Below are positions 29,006-38,034 of a DNA stretch of 52,821 bases, in pieces. Numbering within the stretch: the stretch's first letter is position 1; every line of letters starts with the position of its first letter. The notes beneath the pieces are model-generated. The model worked only from the letters and a program-made list of their open reading frames with translations, made no database searches and had not been told where the DNA came from. Both the position numbers and the translations under genes were made by a program. This DNA comes from an uncultured Candidatus Marinamargulisbacteria bacterium (GTDB lineage: Bacteria; Margulisbacteria; Marinamargulisbacteria; UBA817; CACECR01), in assembly GCA_902558105.1 (NCBI GenBank), contig CACECR010000003.1, positions 1 through 52,821 on the forward strand, written 5' to 3'.

Positions 29006-29035
29006 ATTATATCGTGTAAAACTTACTTAGACCAA
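29006..29035 (-). promoter_or_regulatory. Promoter of the binding-protein/phosphatase/STAS operon
   Basis: On the minus strand TTGGTC (29035-29030), 18-bp spacer, TATAAT (29011-29006). The leader is about 35 bp. The -35 reaches to within two bases of the divergent gene at 29037, so the two units share a short control region. Confidence 0.55.
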
Positions 29036-29036
29036 T

Positions 29037-29885
29037 ATGAAATCGATCGATATCAATCAATTATTAGCCCAAGACCATCGCCAACAAGTCAAAAGCAATC
29101 CCATTCCTAAAGTTAAAAATTCATTTAGCTCAAGCCTAAACAACAACTCGATACTCATTAGCACATTCAAAGCAGGCTCCGATAACACGCACACACTTAA
29201 CCTACATATTAATTCAGAAGATCTGACAATTATAGAAACAAAAGACCAACGATCCAGACAATTAAACTATAATTTCAAAACCCACTTCTTAAGTGTTAAC
29301 AAGAAAAAAGGAAGTGAAAACGATTTAGAAACGCTTCATAAACTCATCAGAAAATTACTGTTGCTTGTACTAAAAGAACCGCTAACCGTACTGAGTAACA
29401 CCAGCAAAGGTTCCTCAAATATGAGCAACTTTATGCACGCTCATAAACCTCTCTTAAGCTATGCGAGCTACCAAATACCTGATTCCAATACCGACACCAT
29501 CCAACAAAACATCGGGATCTCACTACAAACATTTAGCACACAACTCAAAAACGCCAGTCAAAAAGAATCGGGTATTGGCCAACAAATCAAAAAACGATTA
29601 CTAAAAGCACTTGGTATCTTTAAATCATTAATCATTAGCGACTCTCGTCTAAAAAAAGCCGCACTAAATACCATCCACACACTAACCATCAATGCCAAAC
29701 AAAGTACGTATACCGAAAAAAGCAAGATCTCAAACCAACGCTTTGAATTTAACATGAGCGATTGTAGCATTACACATAATCAACAACAAACAGGGGCCAA
29801 AACACTCGTTTGGTTTAATGAAAAAGTAAAACAGATGAGCCGATTATTACGTCAACATAAATGTGAGTGCTTTAGCTCATCTTAG
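29037..29885 (+). CDS. Unknown Ser/Asn/Lys-rich protein (282 aa)
   Basis: I do not recognise this protein. It is polar and basic, rich in Ser, Asn, Gln, Lys and Leu, with no signal peptide or membrane span; residues 96-120 (ETLHKLIRKLLLLVLKEP) form one strongly hydrophobic helix. The tail ends in HKCECFSSS with two Cys. The codon pattern looks like its neighbours. It is divergent from the sensor operon and its 3' end overlaps the convergent kinase gene by 14 bp. No Shine-Dalgarno is visible. It may be a partner of one of the two signalling units beside it, which is a guess. Confidence 0.65.
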   Translation: MKSIDINQLLAQDHRQQVKSNPIPKVKNSFSSSLNNNSILISTFKAGSDNTHTLNLHINSEDLTIIETKDQRSRQLNYNFKTHFLSVNKKKGSENDLETLHKLIRKLLLLVLKEPLTVLSNTSKGSSNMSNFMHAHKPLLSYASYQIPDSNTDTIQQNIGISLQTFSTQLKNASQKESGIGQQIKKRLLKALGIFKSLIISDSRLKKAALNTIHTLTINAKQSTYTEKSKISNQRFEFNMSDCSITHNQQQTGAKTLVWFNEKVKQMSRLLRQHKCECFSSS

Positions 29886-31899
29886 TGCGATAAGCAGCTA
29901 GCAAGCCTTGTAACTCACCGATTGTCGCACGTTTTTTAGGATCCACTTCTAAACACCGACACAATAATGTTTGAACAAAAGGTCCTAAATGGGAGTATTT
30001 TGTTAAGGTATCTTGAATAGAAAATGACGATAGCTTGGACTCTAACGATGCCCGATCATTTTCAAAAAAAGCATCTCCAGTCACTTGCTGAAACATCATG
30101 ACACCCAAACTCCAAATATCAAAAGATCCATCCGCAGCCATTATTTGAGAACTAGACAGCACCGCTTCAGGTGGCATAAATTTAAGGGTTCCTTCAACTG
30201 AGGACACCTCTTGCCCTTGACTAACCACCAAACCAAAATCAGCGAGTTTCAAACTAGCATCTTTCATCTTAAAAATATTTTCAGGTTTTAAATCCCGGTG
30301 GACTAAGCCATTATCATGTAAATTTTGAACGGCGGTGAATGCCGACTCCCAGTACGATAAGAATTGAGAAATCAACGACGCTTTATCCGCTACCGTTGTT
30401 TCATCTATCGAATTTACCTGAACAGAAGCTGACACGATGTCTTCTAAATCCGATAACTCCCTAATAGTTCCACTATTAATGTCCTTCAAAGCTGAATAAA
30501 CTGACGATTGCTCAAATCCAATTAGAAAGTTAAAGCGTTTATTACTCAACTGATAAATCGCTGATACATCTAAAGAAGCCTCTAATTCAGTTAAATTAAA
30601 ATAGTCTGAAAGTACACGATGACACTGTTCAGGCGTATCACAATCTTTTAAATGAGATAAAAAAGTCATATCAGTCGAGCACTTAATAAGTGATTGAAGC
30701 TTATCTAAACTAACCGATGTAATCGATGAATCTTGACGCACTAATTGAACAGAAGCAGAATCTTTTACTAATTCCATATTACTAGGTGACATATAACTTG
30801 GAAGAGGAGACGAAAACACCTCTTGTTGTGCATGAATAGAGTTTTCTAAACACATTGAATATGTATCTTCAGAAAGATCACCAACCGCCAAAGGCATTAA
30901 CATCGCGTAATAAGCCTGCTGATTTGCATCAACAATTCGATACCCATCATAAGCTGAAATTAAATGAGAGTCTTCACTTGAACGTGAAATGAGTCGTGGG
31001 CTCATTTTTGATAGAAACATTTCTTTTAGAAACCCATCTTGATTATCAAGAATACTCAGCTTTAACACATACTCCGCACCATTTTTTGCATGAGCTTTAA
31101 AAATTTTACCTTCCCCTCCTTCAGCAATAAAATCATGCTGTAAATTAACAGTTAATGGACCAAATTGCGAAGGTATATTCAACGTTTCAGCTTCAGAAAA
31201 CGCCATTTCAAAATCACCCTTAAACGCAACATCTTCAATAGTAAATGGTTTTAAAAGTTGAGAAGGCATAGAATCAGGCGCCTCATGACGAAATGAAAAC
31301 TGAGCGGTATAATCCATCAAAGATTGCGTCCAATACGACAACTGGTTCGATAATAATGACCCAAAATGATACTTTGTAGCATAACGTTGTGACTCATGCG
31401 TTAACACCGTTTTAAACGCTTCTTTCAATTGAGGAGTTTGGACCGAACGACTTGTAGCAAACTGTTCTTCCCATGCCATACTTAAACGAAGCAGTTTATC
31501 TGTTTTTTCTACAAACTTCGTTTGTTTCGAAGAAAATAAATGCTTTACGGATTGAACAAATCTTTTCATACTGAAAAATGAGTTTGATCTAAAAGACTTA
31601 GGGGTTGAAAACCCTTCGCTTTCTAATAATCGAGTCGCCTCATGTAATTGTTGTGAATTAATAAGATCCAACGAAACAGTGGGACACTCTTGTGCAGCGC
31701 TTCTATCTATAACTGGACTTGAATCTAACGCATCCGAAATATCACGAAGTTGAGATAAATCCTGAATTTTTTCAACACTATCAATACCCTGAGAACGCAA
31801 CTCTTCAAGAGAAGTCGAATCCAAAGAGCCAACCCCATGTGAAGAATCTTCTCTAGGTACACCAGAAATATCTAATGGATCAATTAGTTGCGTCATCAT
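29872..31899 (-). CDS. Hanks-type Ser/Thr protein kinase with large insertion
   Basis: A 675-residue soluble eukaryote-like kinase. Residues 1-230 are unrecognised. The N-lobe has a glycine loop GGEGKI (261-266) and the VAIK-like lysine in VLK (K280). The hinge region is about 330-342 (YYAMLMPLAVGDL). About 170 residues (345-510) of unknown sequence separate it from helix E. The C-lobe is complete: HRDLKPEN (534-541, D536), DFG (554-556), the APE-like PPE (576-578) and DIWSLGVMMF (594-603). Catalytic residues are all present, so it should be active. AGAGGA precedes the ATG. Two ATG codons stand together at the start. No transmembrane or PASTA segments. Confidence 0.9.
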   Translation of the reverse strand: MMTQLIDPLDISGVPREDSSHGVGSLDSTSLEELRSQGIDSVEKIQDLSQLRDISDALDSSPVIDRSAAQECPTVSLDLINSQQLHEATRLLESEGFSTPKSFRSNSFFSMKRFVQSVKHLFSSKQTKFVEKTDKLLRLSMAWEEQFATSRSVQTPQLKEAFKTVLTHESQRYATKYHFGSLLSNQLSYWTQSLMDYTAQFSFRHEAPDSMPSQLLKPFTIEDVAFKGDFEMAFSEAETLNIPSQFGPLTVNLQHDFIAEGGEGKIFKAHAKNGAEYVLKLSILDNQDGFLKEMFLSKMSPRLISRSSEDSHLISAYDGYRIVDANQQAYYAMLMPLAVGDLSEDTYSMCLENSIHAQQEVFSSPLPSYMSPSNMELVKDSASVQLVRQDSSITSVSLDKLQSLIKCSTDMTFLSHLKDCDTPEQCHRVLSDYFNLTELEASLDVSAIYQLSNKRFNFLIGFEQSSVYSALKDINSGTIRELSDLEDIVSASVQVNSIDETTVADKASLISQFLSYWESAFTAVQNLHDNGLVHRDLKPENIFKMKDASLKLADFGLVVSQGQEVSSVEGTLKFMPPEAVLSSSQIMAADGSFDIWSLGVMMFQQVTGDAFFENDRASLESKLSSFSIQDTLTKYSHLGPFVQTLLCRCLEVDPKKRATIGELQGLLAAYRTKMS

Positions 31900-31970
31900 A
31901 AGTCCTCTTAATTAATATATATTATATATATCGCACAAACAGTTCAGGATATTGCATAAAATATAATAAT

Positions 31971-33017
31971 TTATTTTTTACCGTTATTTATTACTAATTC
32001 TACTGGATACCGAGCCAAACTAAGAACTTTCAGCATCTCATCTAAACTTAATCCTTCCATCTTAGCCAATTCAAGTAATAATGGATTATCAGTAGCTTTG
32101 GACACTTTAGTATTTAGATAATAAGTAGCTATTTTTAACACCATCCAATCCTTAGAAAACACATCACGATCCTCAGTTTTAAGAAGCATAGCTAACGATA
32201 ATTTTTCTTCAATAAATTGATTGCAAAATGTCTTGATTTGACATTTTTCTAATAACTGAATAAGCCCAGATACATTCATTATTCCTTTATTAGCCACTTT
32301 ACTATCAAAAAATGAATTAAAATCACCCTCTAAAAAACCCTTTGCTCCTAAAAGTTTTTTACATTCATCTGGTTTCACTTTCAAAATAGCTAATTCATGA
32401 CACTTGTCCCAAACCATTTTCAAATGCTCATCAGAAAGACGCTCTCCTAATGTCATCTCTATACGCTTAATAATCATCAAAACAAAAACACTGGCCTGTT
32501 TACCTTTATATTTTGAAAGCTTCGACACATACCCACGAATTGTTGAAGGCACATTAAAATGAGACAAATCGGTCAGGTTAGTTCCCATATCAAATACCAA
32601 TCGATGCTCGGGTTTTAAACTCAAAAAGAAAAAGTGAAAGCGTTGAAAATCTACTCCGTCTAATACTTGTTGGAGCTCATACATTTTAATATTAGCAACA
32701 TCAGATTGCTCAAGACCATGTATTTTACGATTAAATTCTTTAACTAACAGTACTCTCAAGTTTAATAAAAAAGACTCATAGCTATCAGGGGAAAGGTGTA
32801 TGGATAACTCCTGAAAACTACCAGACAATTCGGTCAAATAATTGCAAAATGTTGGAACCAAGTCTGGAGTTGAAAAATGAGGTCTAATAGAAGCCCACCC
32901 TTTACTAGCAAAAGCACTCAACCCCAATGCCTTAGATAAATCCTTTTTTCCTTTCTCAGAAAAAAAGGCCGCATCCATCACAGGATTACTTAAACAAACC
33001 GCAATTATTTTATACAT
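31971..33017 (-). CDS. Unknown 348-residue protein with poly-G leader
   Basis: I do not recognise this protein. It appears soluble and mainly helical, with eight Cys spread along it and repeated Lys/Leu-rich helices; the start is MYKIIAVCLSNPVMDA. AGGA lies six bases before the ATG. Nine consecutive G (coding strand; C run at 33029-33037) lie just before that ribosome site, unusual in this AT-rich sequence. It is followed, after 71 bp of AT-rich sequence, by the kinase gene on the same strand. The opening MYKI and overall style recall the unknown proteins at 42748 and 50764, but I see no real alignment among them. Confidence 0.7.
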   Translation of the reverse strand: MYKIIAVCLSNPVMDAAFFSEKGKKDLSKALGLSAFASKGWASIRPHFSTPDLVPTFCNYLTELSGSFQELSIHLSPDSYESFLLNLRVLLVKEFNRKIHGLEQSDVANIKMYELQQVLDGVDFQRFHFFFLSLKPEHRLVFDMGTNLTDLSHFNVPSTIRGYVSKLSKYKGKQASVFVLMIIKRIEMTLGERLSDEHLKMVWDKCHELAILKVKPDECKKLLGAKGFLEGDFNSFFDSKVANKGIMNVSGLIQLLEKCQIKTFCNQFIEEKLSLAMLLKTEDRDVFSKDWMVLKIATYYLNTKVSKATDNPLLLELAKMEGLSLDEMLKVLSLARYPVELVINNGKK

Positions 33018-33028
33018 AACACATCCTA

Positions 33029-33037
33029 CCCCCCCCC
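33029..33037 (-). repeat. Nine-base G tract in the 5' leader
   Basis: Nine C on the plus strand, read as nine G about 12 bp before the ATG at 33017 and immediately before the AGGA ribosome site. It is the longest G/C homopolymer I noticed in the window. Such tracts between promoter and ribosome site often vary in length and change expression. Confidence 0.8.
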
Positions 33038-33126
33038 TAACTAAACACTATTAAAATTGATAACTCATACCCACTTTACGGCAGATAAAGCATAAATAAT
33101 ACAACTAGATAATTCATAAAAACTCC

Positions 33127-34401
33127 CTAATCTTTAGAAACCCTAACCTCAACAGCATTAAAATGAGCATCAAAGCCTTCCATTTCAGTTAAGACATGCA
33201 AATCAGTTTGTACCGCTTGTAATGACGCTTGAGAATACGATAACACCGACGAATACTTCATAAAATCCATAACACCTAGGGGAGATGCAAAACGAGCCGT
33301 TCCTTCAGTAGGTAGTACATGATTCGTACCCGCATAATAATCACCCAAGGTCACCGGCGTATAAGGCCCACAAAAAATAGATCCAGCATGCTTAACTTTA
33401 TCTAATATGGGTTGATACTCATCCATACATAATGATAAGTGTTCCGACGCAATATGATTAATATAATCAATCATTTCCTCATTGGATTCGGCTTGAACAA
33501 AACAGGCAAATTGAGTGGAGTGAGCTAAAACTTCTTGTCGTTTTAAACGTGTTAATTGGTCTTTAAAAGACGATTCAACTGCATCTAGTAACTCAGAAGA
33601 AGTAGCCACCACAACGGCATTGGCCAAAGGATCATGCTCAAGCTGAGCTAACATCTCTGCCGCTGCAAAAGGTGCATAGTCTACATTCTCAATAGCCACT
33701 AAGACTTCCGAAGGTCCCGCCGGTTTATCGATATCGACTTTTCCATAGACCATCTGTTTCGCTTGAGTAACATACACATTCCCAGGCCCCACAATTTTAT
33801 CCACTTTGGGAACTGACGTTGTCCCATCAGCAAGTGCAAACACAGCTTGCGCACCTCCCACTCGATAAATCTCAGTTAATCCACATAAATCAGCGGCCAC
33901 TAAAACCTGTGACGGAACGGAAGGCGGCGTCACCATTACAATTTGTGACACACCGGCTAACTGTGCTGGAATCGCATCCATTAATACGGTTGAGGGATAC
34001 GCGGCACGACCACCTGGAACATAAATTCCAGCCGATTCTAATGGTGTATATCGGTTACCATACCATACTCCATCTTGACTAGACTCCCAATTTTGAGGAA
34101 TTTGTTTGGAGTGAAACGTTCGAATATTTTCAATCGCTCGTTTTAAGGCCTCCACATAATGTGAAGACACATCTTGATAGGCTTCTTTTAGTTCTTCTGG
34201 TGTCACCTTAAGCGAAAAATGAGACTCTACACCATCAAATTGTTTAGCAAATTCCACTAAAGCATCATCACCTTTATCGCGTAATTCTTGACGAATAGTT
34301 GTCAAAGTACCACGCAAATCGGTGGTTTCACTTCCCATCAATGCCTGATGGTAGGACTCTTGCCAATCTAAAAACTCATTAAATGTTGTAATTCGCTTCA
34401 T
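33127..34401 (-). CDS. hisD: Histidinol dehydrogenase
   Basis: HisD oxidises histidinol to histidine in two NAD-dependent steps, the last of histidine synthesis. I start at ATG 34401 (MKRITTFNEFL) with GGA seven bases upstream; an earlier TTG would overlap aroA. The 424 residues show FAPGGRAAYP-like glycine motif (YVPGGRAAYPSTVLM), IVGPGNVYVTQAK, DKPAGPSEVLV and the catalytic Glu-His pair in HIASEHLSL. It begins 10 bp after aroA and is probably the last gene of that transcript. Confidence 0.97.
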   Translation of the reverse strand: MKRITTFNEFLDWQESYHQALMGSETTDLRGTLTTIRQELRDKGDDALVEFAKQFDGVESHFSLKVTPEELKEAYQDVSSHYVEALKRAIENIRTFHSKQIPQNWESSQDGVWYGNRYTPLESAGIYVPGGRAAYPSTVLMDAIPAQLAGVSQIVMVTPPSVPSQVLVAADLCGLTEIYRVGGAQAVFALADGTTSVPKVDKIVGPGNVYVTQAKQMVYGKVDIDKPAGPSEVLVAIENVDYAPFAAAEMLAQLEHDPLANAVVVATSSELLDAVESSFKDQLTRLKRQEVLAHSTQFACFVQAESNEEMIDYINHIASEHLSLCMDEYQPILDKVKHAGSIFCGPYTPVTLGDYYAGTNHVLPTEGTARFASPLGVMDFMKYSSVLSYSQASLQAVQTDLHVLTEMEGFDAHFNAVEVRVSKD

Positions 34402-34411
34402 TATAGATCCA

Positions 34412-35752
34412 TTACTGTTCAATAACTTCAAATGATAGCCCTAATTCTTTTAAAATGTCAAAAAAATTAGGAAAAGACGTCGCAATACAATCACAATTCT
34501 CTACCGTCGCTTCAACACCAGCCGCCAACGCACCAATAATCGCAGACATGGCCATACGATGGTCACCTCCCGAATCATAATAAAACGGTTGAATGTCTTG
34601 ACCACCTTCAAGATCAAACCCATCGACATATTCTGTAATTGAACAGCCCATCGCTTCTATCAATCGAACGATAGAACTTATACGATCCGATTCTTTCACC
34701 CGAAGTTCTTCAGCATCACGAACCTTCATTGTCCCTTTCGCAGACAATCCAAGAATCGATAAAATTGGAATTTCATCAATAATATTTGGTATCACATCCC
34801 CACTTAATTGGGTATTAAAAAGCTCGGATGATTGAACCTCTACATTAATAGTTGGCTCCCATGTATCCGAGGCACGATTCTTACGAATGCGACCCCGCAT
34901 GCGAGTAATACAATCTAACGCTGCATTTCGAGTTTGATTATCACCAATTCCTGTCAATTCAACAAACGTTTTTTTAGCTAACACACTTAGTGCAATAAAA
35001 AATAACGCCGATGAAATATCACCAGGCACTCTTAATACTTGCTCTGGGTTAGGATTTTTGAGTGACTCCATATTTTGTAAAGTAACACGCTTGCCATAAC
35101 TATTAATAGCCGCCCCATAATACTGTAATAATCGTTCGGTATGATCTCTTGAATGTTCAGGTTCATCAATCGAGACATGATCGGTATATAAACCCGCTAA
35201 CAATACCGCCGATTTAACCTGAGCACTCGCCATTGGTAAAGCATAATCAATATCGTTTAATGAATCCACGGGTTGAATACGTAAAGGTGGAAAAATATCT
35301 TCAGAATCGGGACGAGACTGACCAGAAATACGCGCACCCATTCCAGTTAACGGATCAATAATACGCTTCATAGGCCGTCCCTGAATCGATATATCTCCTG
35401 AAATCACCGATTCAAACGACTGAGCCGCTAAAAGCCCAGTAAGTAATCGAATCGAAGTCCCAGAATTTCCTACATCTAATGTAATCCCGGTTCCAGGAGA
35501 CTGTAAGCCACGAAGACCCCGGCCTTCCACCACATACTGACCGTTCTCTTTTGTAATAGAGACACCTAATTGCTGCATAATTTTACAAGTATTTAAACAG
35601 TCTTCAGACTCTAAGATATGTGAAAATCGAGAGCTATTCTCACACAGTCCACCTAAAATAAACGCACGATGAGAAATCGATTTATCACCAGGAATTGAGG
35701 AAATACTAGTATTTAATGATACTTTTTGAGGAAAAATACGACAAATTAACAT
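34412..35752 (-). CDS. aroA: 3-phosphoshikimate 1-carboxyvinyltransferase (EPSP synthase)
   Basis: AroA joins shikimate-3-phosphate and PEP, the sixth step of the shikimate pathway. The 446 residues start with the substrate motif IPGDKSISHRAFILG (about 20-34); LDVGNSGTSIRLLTGLLA (about 92-109) matches the PEP-binding region (the usual GNAGT reads GNSGT), and DHRMAMSAIIGAL (about 394-406) is the C-terminal signature. The ATG follows directly on the stop of the preceding small gene, so the two are translationally coupled. Confidence 0.95.
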   Translation of the reverse strand: MLICRIFPQKVSLNTSISSIPGDKSISHRAFILGGLCENSSRFSHILESEDCLNTCKIMQQLGVSITKENGQYVVEGRGLRGLQSPGTGITLDVGNSGTSIRLLTGLLAAQSFESVISGDISIQGRPMKRIIDPLTGMGARISGQSRPDSEDIFPPLRIQPVDSLNDIDYALPMASAQVKSAVLLAGLYTDHVSIDEPEHSRDHTERLLQYYGAAINSYGKRVTLQNMESLKNPNPEQVLRVPGDISSALFFIALSVLAKKTFVELTGIGDNQTRNAALDCITRMRGRIRKNRASDTWEPTINVEVQSSELFNTQLSGDVIPNIIDEIPILSILGLSAKGTMKVRDAEELRVKESDRISSIVRLIEAMGCSITEYVDGFDLEGGQDIQPFYYDSGGDHRMAMSAIIGALAAGVEATVENCDCIATSFPNFFDILKELGLSFEVIEQ

Positions 35753-36067
35753 TTAAATAATGAACCCTTTCTTTTGAGAAAACCCTTCATCCCATTCACT
35801 CGAACCAGATTGTTTAGATTTCTTTTTCATATCATTTAAAAACGATTTCGACATATCAACATTCATCACTCGAACCGAATGCTCTTCTTGTGTCGGTAAG
35901 CCAATCTTACTAATCATGACATTAACCTGTTGTTCTTTTTGAGTAACTTTAGTGTTTAAAACTCCAATTAAATGTTTAGCCACACTGTTAAAATCTTTAA
36001 TGACAGGTAAAATCGAGTCGATTTCTTTTTTCGAGAGTTTCTTTTTTCGTTTAAATAAAGACAACAT
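35753..36067 (-). CDS. Unknown basic 104-residue protein before aroA
   Basis: I do not recognise this protein. It opens with a very basic stretch (MLSLFKRKKKLSKKE), has a helical middle and ends with a Ser/Lys-rich tail. No signal peptide or membrane span. It lies 15 bp after the 220-residue gene and runs straight into the aroA start codon, so it is part of the 220aa-104aa-aroA-hisD transcript. A nucleic-acid or membrane-surface contact through the basic start is possible. Confidence 0.7.
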   Translation of the reverse strand: MLSLFKRKKKLSKKEIDSILPVIKDFNSVAKHLIGVLNTKVTQKEQQVNVMISKIGLPTQEEHSVRVMNVDMSKSFLNDMKKKSKQSGSSEWDEGFSQKKGFII

Positions 36068-36082
36068 ACTACACGTCCAAAA

Positions 36083-36745
36083 CTATGATTGTGGCGAATC
36101 TGCTTGAGGATCAGTAAAAGAAATATGAGACGGGATATTTGAAGGGTTATTTGACGCCGATGACAATGAAGCGGGTGAAGACCCCATGGAAGAATTAGGC
36201 TCTGGCTCTTTTTTTACTGAACCGGATTTTAAACCATCCTCTTCCATTTTATCAAGCTGTTCTTTTAATCGTCGCTCTTTTTCTTCAAGTCCATTTAATC
36301 GTCCCCTTAAATTTTTAATTTGATTCATATTCGTAAAAAACTGATCTAATGCCGCTTGATCATCCGGGTCGTCTAAAACCGCACCATCCACCATTTCTTC
36401 AAGTGCAAGCAACATTTCCATTTTCTCTTCTAAGGATGATTTTTTACTTTTCTTTTTTAATTTTTTATCTTCTTCATCCGCGGCAACTGCAATTGCTTCA
36501 GCCGGAATATAATCGGAGCTAGTTTTTTGGGTTTGAGACTGTTGAGTTTGAGAAAGGTTTCCTTGTTGTTGACCCGCATCGGTTTGTTTAGTTCCGGATG
36601 TAGATTGTCCAGCCATCAACTCTTCCGTTAAATTCATCAAATCAGATTTTAAATCTGAAATCTGAGAATTCACTTCGCGAAGTTCAGCCGCCGCCGAATT
36701 CACTTGATTAATATTAGGACCCATCCCATTTATACCTAAACTCAT
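36083..36745 (-). CDS. Unknown coiled-coil protein (220 aa)
   Basis: I do not recognise this protein. Residues 10-45 form an amphipathic helix (NQVNSAAAELREVNSQISDL). A Gln/Ser/Thr-rich linker follows (about 46-80), then a Lys-rich patch (KKLKKKSKKSSLEEK, about 94-108), a coiled coil (about 105-175, acidic and basic heptads) and a disordered Ser/Pro/Asn tail. That layout suits a scaffolding or secreted, unfolded protein; no signal peptide is seen. It is the first gene after an extended -10 promoter and heads the aroA-hisD transcript. Confidence 0.7.
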   Translation of the reverse strand: MSLGINGMGPNINQVNSAAAELREVNSQISDLKSDLMNLTEELMAGQSTSGTKQTDAGQQQGNLSQTQQSQTQKTSSDYIPAEAIAVAADEEDKKLKKKSKKSSLEEKMEMLLALEEMVDGAVLDDPDDQAALDQFFTNMNQIKNLRGRLNGLEEKERRLKEQLDKMEEDGLKSGSVKKEPEPNSSMGSSPASLSSASNNPSNIPSHISFTDPQADSPQS

Positions 36746-36770
36746 AATATCCTTAATTAATATTAGGCTT

Positions 36771-36779
36771 ATTATAGCA
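36771..36779 (-). promoter_or_regulatory. Extended -10 promoter of the 220aa-104aa-aroA-hisD unit
   Basis: On the minus strand TGC then TATAAT (36776-36771): a perfect extended -10, about 25 bp before the ATG at 36745. TAAGGA before that ATG serves as ribosome site. Confidence 0.6.
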
Positions 36780-36808
36780 TAGAGAGGTAAAACTGAACAT
36801 TCAAAAGC

Positions 36809-37558
36809 TTACTGACTAATATACGAAATTAAAGCTGCTGTCACAGCTACGTTCAAAGACTCAACTGAATTAGATAACGGTATCGTACACGATCTCACAT
36901 TAGGCAAGGACCGACATCGTTCAGAGACACCCACTCCTTCTGAACCCAAGACAAATACGGTAGCCTCCTCTAAAACAATCTCAGACAACGTAACCCCACC
37001 TGATGCCTCCAATAAAATCCAAGATAAATCCCGCCAATTGTCATCCTCAAAAACATGTTCCGAATTCAGTAAAACCGGAACCCCAAAGCAGGCTCCCGCC
37101 GATCCACGAATTGTTTTTGGATGAAAAAAATCAGCACAGTCCGATGAACATAAAACTCCATCCATATTAAACGCGGCCGCCGATCGAAAAATCGCACCCA
37201 AATTAGACGGATCTCGGACTCCATCTAAATACAAATAACGGCCATTTGGAACTGGCTTGAGCATTGCAATATCAGGCCACCGTGCAACAATACAAACCCC
37301 AGAAGGAGAAGGCATCGTCGATAAGTCGTCCATTAAACCGTCAGACACAAGGTCTGATTTAAATGAGTAGAACACATCAGGAAGTTGTACCGACTCTTTA
37401 TAATAAATATGAGAAATCAAACTTGGATAGAACGTAAAAAATAAACTAGCCACTTTTAACGACTCCATCACAAATAACTGATGTTTTCGACGATAAACCG
37501 AACTAGATAATAATTGCCGGCACTGCGATAGTCCAGAATTATGCCGACTCGTGATCAT
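36809..37558 (-). CDS. TrmH/SpoU-family RNA 2'-O-methyltransferase
   Basis: A 249-residue SPOUT enzyme that methylates ribose 2'-OH in rRNA or tRNA. The three SpoU motifs are visible: DGVRDPSNLGAIFRSAAAF (about 128-146, with N and R), FVLGSEGVGVSERC (about 208-221) and IPLSNSVESLNVAVTAAL (about 229-246). The N-terminal part (ITSRHNSGLSQCRQLL) is a substrate-binding domain as in RlmB-like and TsnR-like enzymes. The target nucleotide cannot be told. It overlaps ispF by four bases. Confidence 0.92.
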   Translation of the reverse strand: MITSRHNSGLSQCRQLLSSSVYRRKHQLFVMESLKVASLFFTFYPSLISHIYYKESVQLPDVFYSFKSDLVSDGLMDDLSTMPSPSGVCIVARWPDIAMLKPVPNGRYLYLDGVRDPSNLGAIFRSAAAFNMDGVLCSSDCADFFHPKTIRGSAGACFGVPVLLNSEHVFEDDNWRDLSWILLEASGGVTLSEIVLEEATVFVLGSEGVGVSERCRSLPNVRSCTIPLSNSVESLNVAVTAALISYISQ

Positions 37559-38034
37559 CTTTTGTTCAGTAACACAACGGCATGAACCGCCATTCCCTCT
37601 TCACGCCCCACAAATCCCATTAACTCTGAAGTAGTGGCTTTAACCGAAACATCTTCAAAAGAAATCGACAGTCGTTCGGAAATAGACCGTCGAATCGGAT
37701 CGATAAACGGCTTTAACTTCGGTTGCTCCGTAACGACTGTTGTATCAATATTCACAATCTCATAGTCTCGATTACGCATCAGACGGCACACTTCATCTAA
37801 TAAAAGCATACTATCCGAATCTTTAAACTGAGGACTGGTATCTGGAAAATGATCTCCTAAAGACCCTAAACACAAAGCCCCTAAGATAGCATCCATAATC
37901 GCATGAGTTAATACATCGGCATCCGAATGTCCCAATAAGCCTTTAGGAAAGGGAATGGTCACACCACCTAAAATTAATGGCCGATTATCTGCAAACTGAT
38001 GAACATCATACCCTTGTCCAATTCTAAAAGACAT
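37555..38034 (-). CDS. ispF: 2-C-methyl-D-erythritol 2,4-cyclodiphosphate synthase
   Basis: IspF makes MEcPP in the MEP isoprenoid pathway. The 159 residues are full length. Zinc ligands lie in GYDVHQF (about 8-14; D10, H12) and GHSDADVLTHAIMDA (about 35-49); ATTSELMGFVGREEGM is the C-terminal signature. It starts directly downstream of the Yip1-like gene and overlaps the TrmH-type gene by four bases. Confidence 0.97.
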   Translation of the reverse strand: MSFRIGQGYDVHQFADNRPLILGGVTIPFPKGLLGHSDADVLTHAIMDAILGALCLGSLGDHFPDTSPQFKDSDSMLLLDEVCRLMRNRDYEIVNIDTTVVTEQPKLKPFIDPIRRSISERLSISFEDVSVKATTSELMGFVGREEGMAVHAVVLLNKR

